Shown here: in pieces, positions 5,979-6,201 of the stretch
How positions within the stretch are numbered: the stretch's first letter is position 1
Layout of the letters: each line of letters starts with the position of its first letter
NCBI GenBank assembly: GCA_030917125.1
Contig: JAUPVH010000022.1
Coordinates: forward strand, 1-6,201
DNA: 6,201 nt
Reading direction: 5' to 3'
Source: Patescibacteria group bacterium
Lineage (GTDB): Bacteria > Patescibacteriota > Saccharimonadia > CAILAD01 > GCA-016700035
The notes under the pieces: model-generated
Told to the model about the DNA's origin: nothing
The model's input: the letters and a program-made list of their open reading frames with translations, nothing else
Database searches by the model: none
Position numbers and translations under genes: made by a program

Positions 5979-6009
5979 AAAAAAACCGCCTGACTTGAGG
6001 TGGTTTTTT
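5979..6009. terminator. Bidirectional Rho-independent terminator between convergent genes
   Basis: A run of seven A (5979-5985) plus CCGCCT pairs with AGGTGG and six T (6004-6009) around a 6-base loop, with one G-U pair. The T-run after the plus-strand stem ends the pgk operon. Read from the minus strand, the A-run becomes the T tract and ends the convergent gene, whose TAA stop overlaps the stem at 6008-6010. Confidence 0.88.
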
Positions 6010-6201
6010 AGAGTGGTGCGCCAGTGTCGAAATTAGCTGGAGCTACGGGTGCAGGCTGAGGTGGGTTGGCAGTTATACTCGGTGATATTTGTGGACTTGG
6101 AATCGGTGGTGGGGACTGGATTGGGGCAAGTGGTGCTTGAGATGGTTGAGGTATCGGGCCAGCTGCAGGAGCAGGGTACAGAGGTCGATCAAAATGGATA
6201 G
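6008..6201 (-). CDS. Proline-rich C-terminus of a convergent gene (5' partial)
   Basis: On the minus strand one frame stays open from the right edge to a TAA at 6010-6008, giving 63 residues with no ATG, so the start lies beyond the window. About a third of the residues are Pro (20 by my count). The rest are mostly Ala, Gln, Ser and Ile in short P-x-P and PPP runs (QSPPPIPSPQ, NPPQPAPVAP), ending NFDTGAPL. Such tails are typically disordered linkers or surface/cell-wall-spanning extensions of membrane or secreted proteins. The function of the whole protein cannot be told from this end. Support comes from the coherent composition, the stop placed inside a bidirectional terminator, and the absence of a competing plausible frame. 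A GGT/TGG-rich plus strand could produce such a frame by chance, but the terminator placement makes a gene more likely. Confidence 0.65.
   Translation of the reverse strand, partial: IHFDRPLYPAPAAGPIPQPSQAPLAPIQSPPPIPSPQISPSITANPPQPAPVAPANFDTGAPL

Noticed and set aside
6073..6078. TATACT as a plus-strand promoter near the right edge
   Set aside because: There is no plus-strand gene downstream in the window, and the bases lie within the coherent minus-strand proline-rich frame.

Overview
The window looks like a chromosomal segment of a member of the Candidate Phyla Radiation (Patescibacteria), most plausibly Saccharibacteria-like. This is inferred from protein style: a many-spanning-membrane histidine kinase with an HQLRTP H-box, a stand-alone receiver protein, a compact phosphoglycerate kinase, and tiny lineage-style membrane proteins. 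It does not rest on a phylogenetic marker. The standard genetic code fits: no UGA interrupts the conserved genes, one gene ends in TGA, and glycines use GGN codons.

Layout. (1) 3-503: the 3' part of a gene entering from the left edge. It encodes a GNAT-fold acyltransferase resembling acyl-homoserine-lactone synthase/FeeM-type N-acyltransferases. It is clearly more GC-rich than what follows and ends at a strong UUCG-loop terminator (510-547). (2) 580-2778: a 732-residue membrane sensor histidine kinase (about 9 TM, GAF, coiled coil, HisKA, HATPase), closed by a terminator at 2788-2823. (3) 2856-3653: a BtpA/SgcQ-family TIM-barrel protein. (4) 3709-4131: a single-domain response regulator. (5) 4188-4424, 4425-5603, 5610-5960: a tight cluster of a two-TM small protein, phosphoglycerate kinase (pgk) and a one-TM small protein, ending at a bidirectional terminator (5979-6009). 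(6) 6008-6201, minus strand: the proline-rich C-terminal end of a convergent gene whose start lies beyond the window.

Working together. The kinase and the lone receiver are a plausible phosphorelay pair, although the BtpA-like gene separates them and each of the three has its own apparent promoter. pgk carries out the ATP-yielding step of lower glycolysis, and the small membrane proteins on either side of it share its transcript but have no assignable role.

The most interesting regulatory signal is the placement of the -10 boxes. For the kinase and the receiver the hexamer ends 7-8 bases before the ATG, which predicts leaderless mRNAs. For the BtpA-like gene the predicted leader is only about 7 bases. 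The operon-internal genes instead carry ordinary Shine-Dalgarno sequences. A perfect 16-base palindrome covers the -35 region of the receiver promoter. I found no mobile element, CRISPR array, tRNA or rRNA, and no gene-free stretch over 300 bases. Apart from these regulatory points and the acyltransferase fragment, the region reads as ordinary, and I do not see a clearly new multi-gene system.
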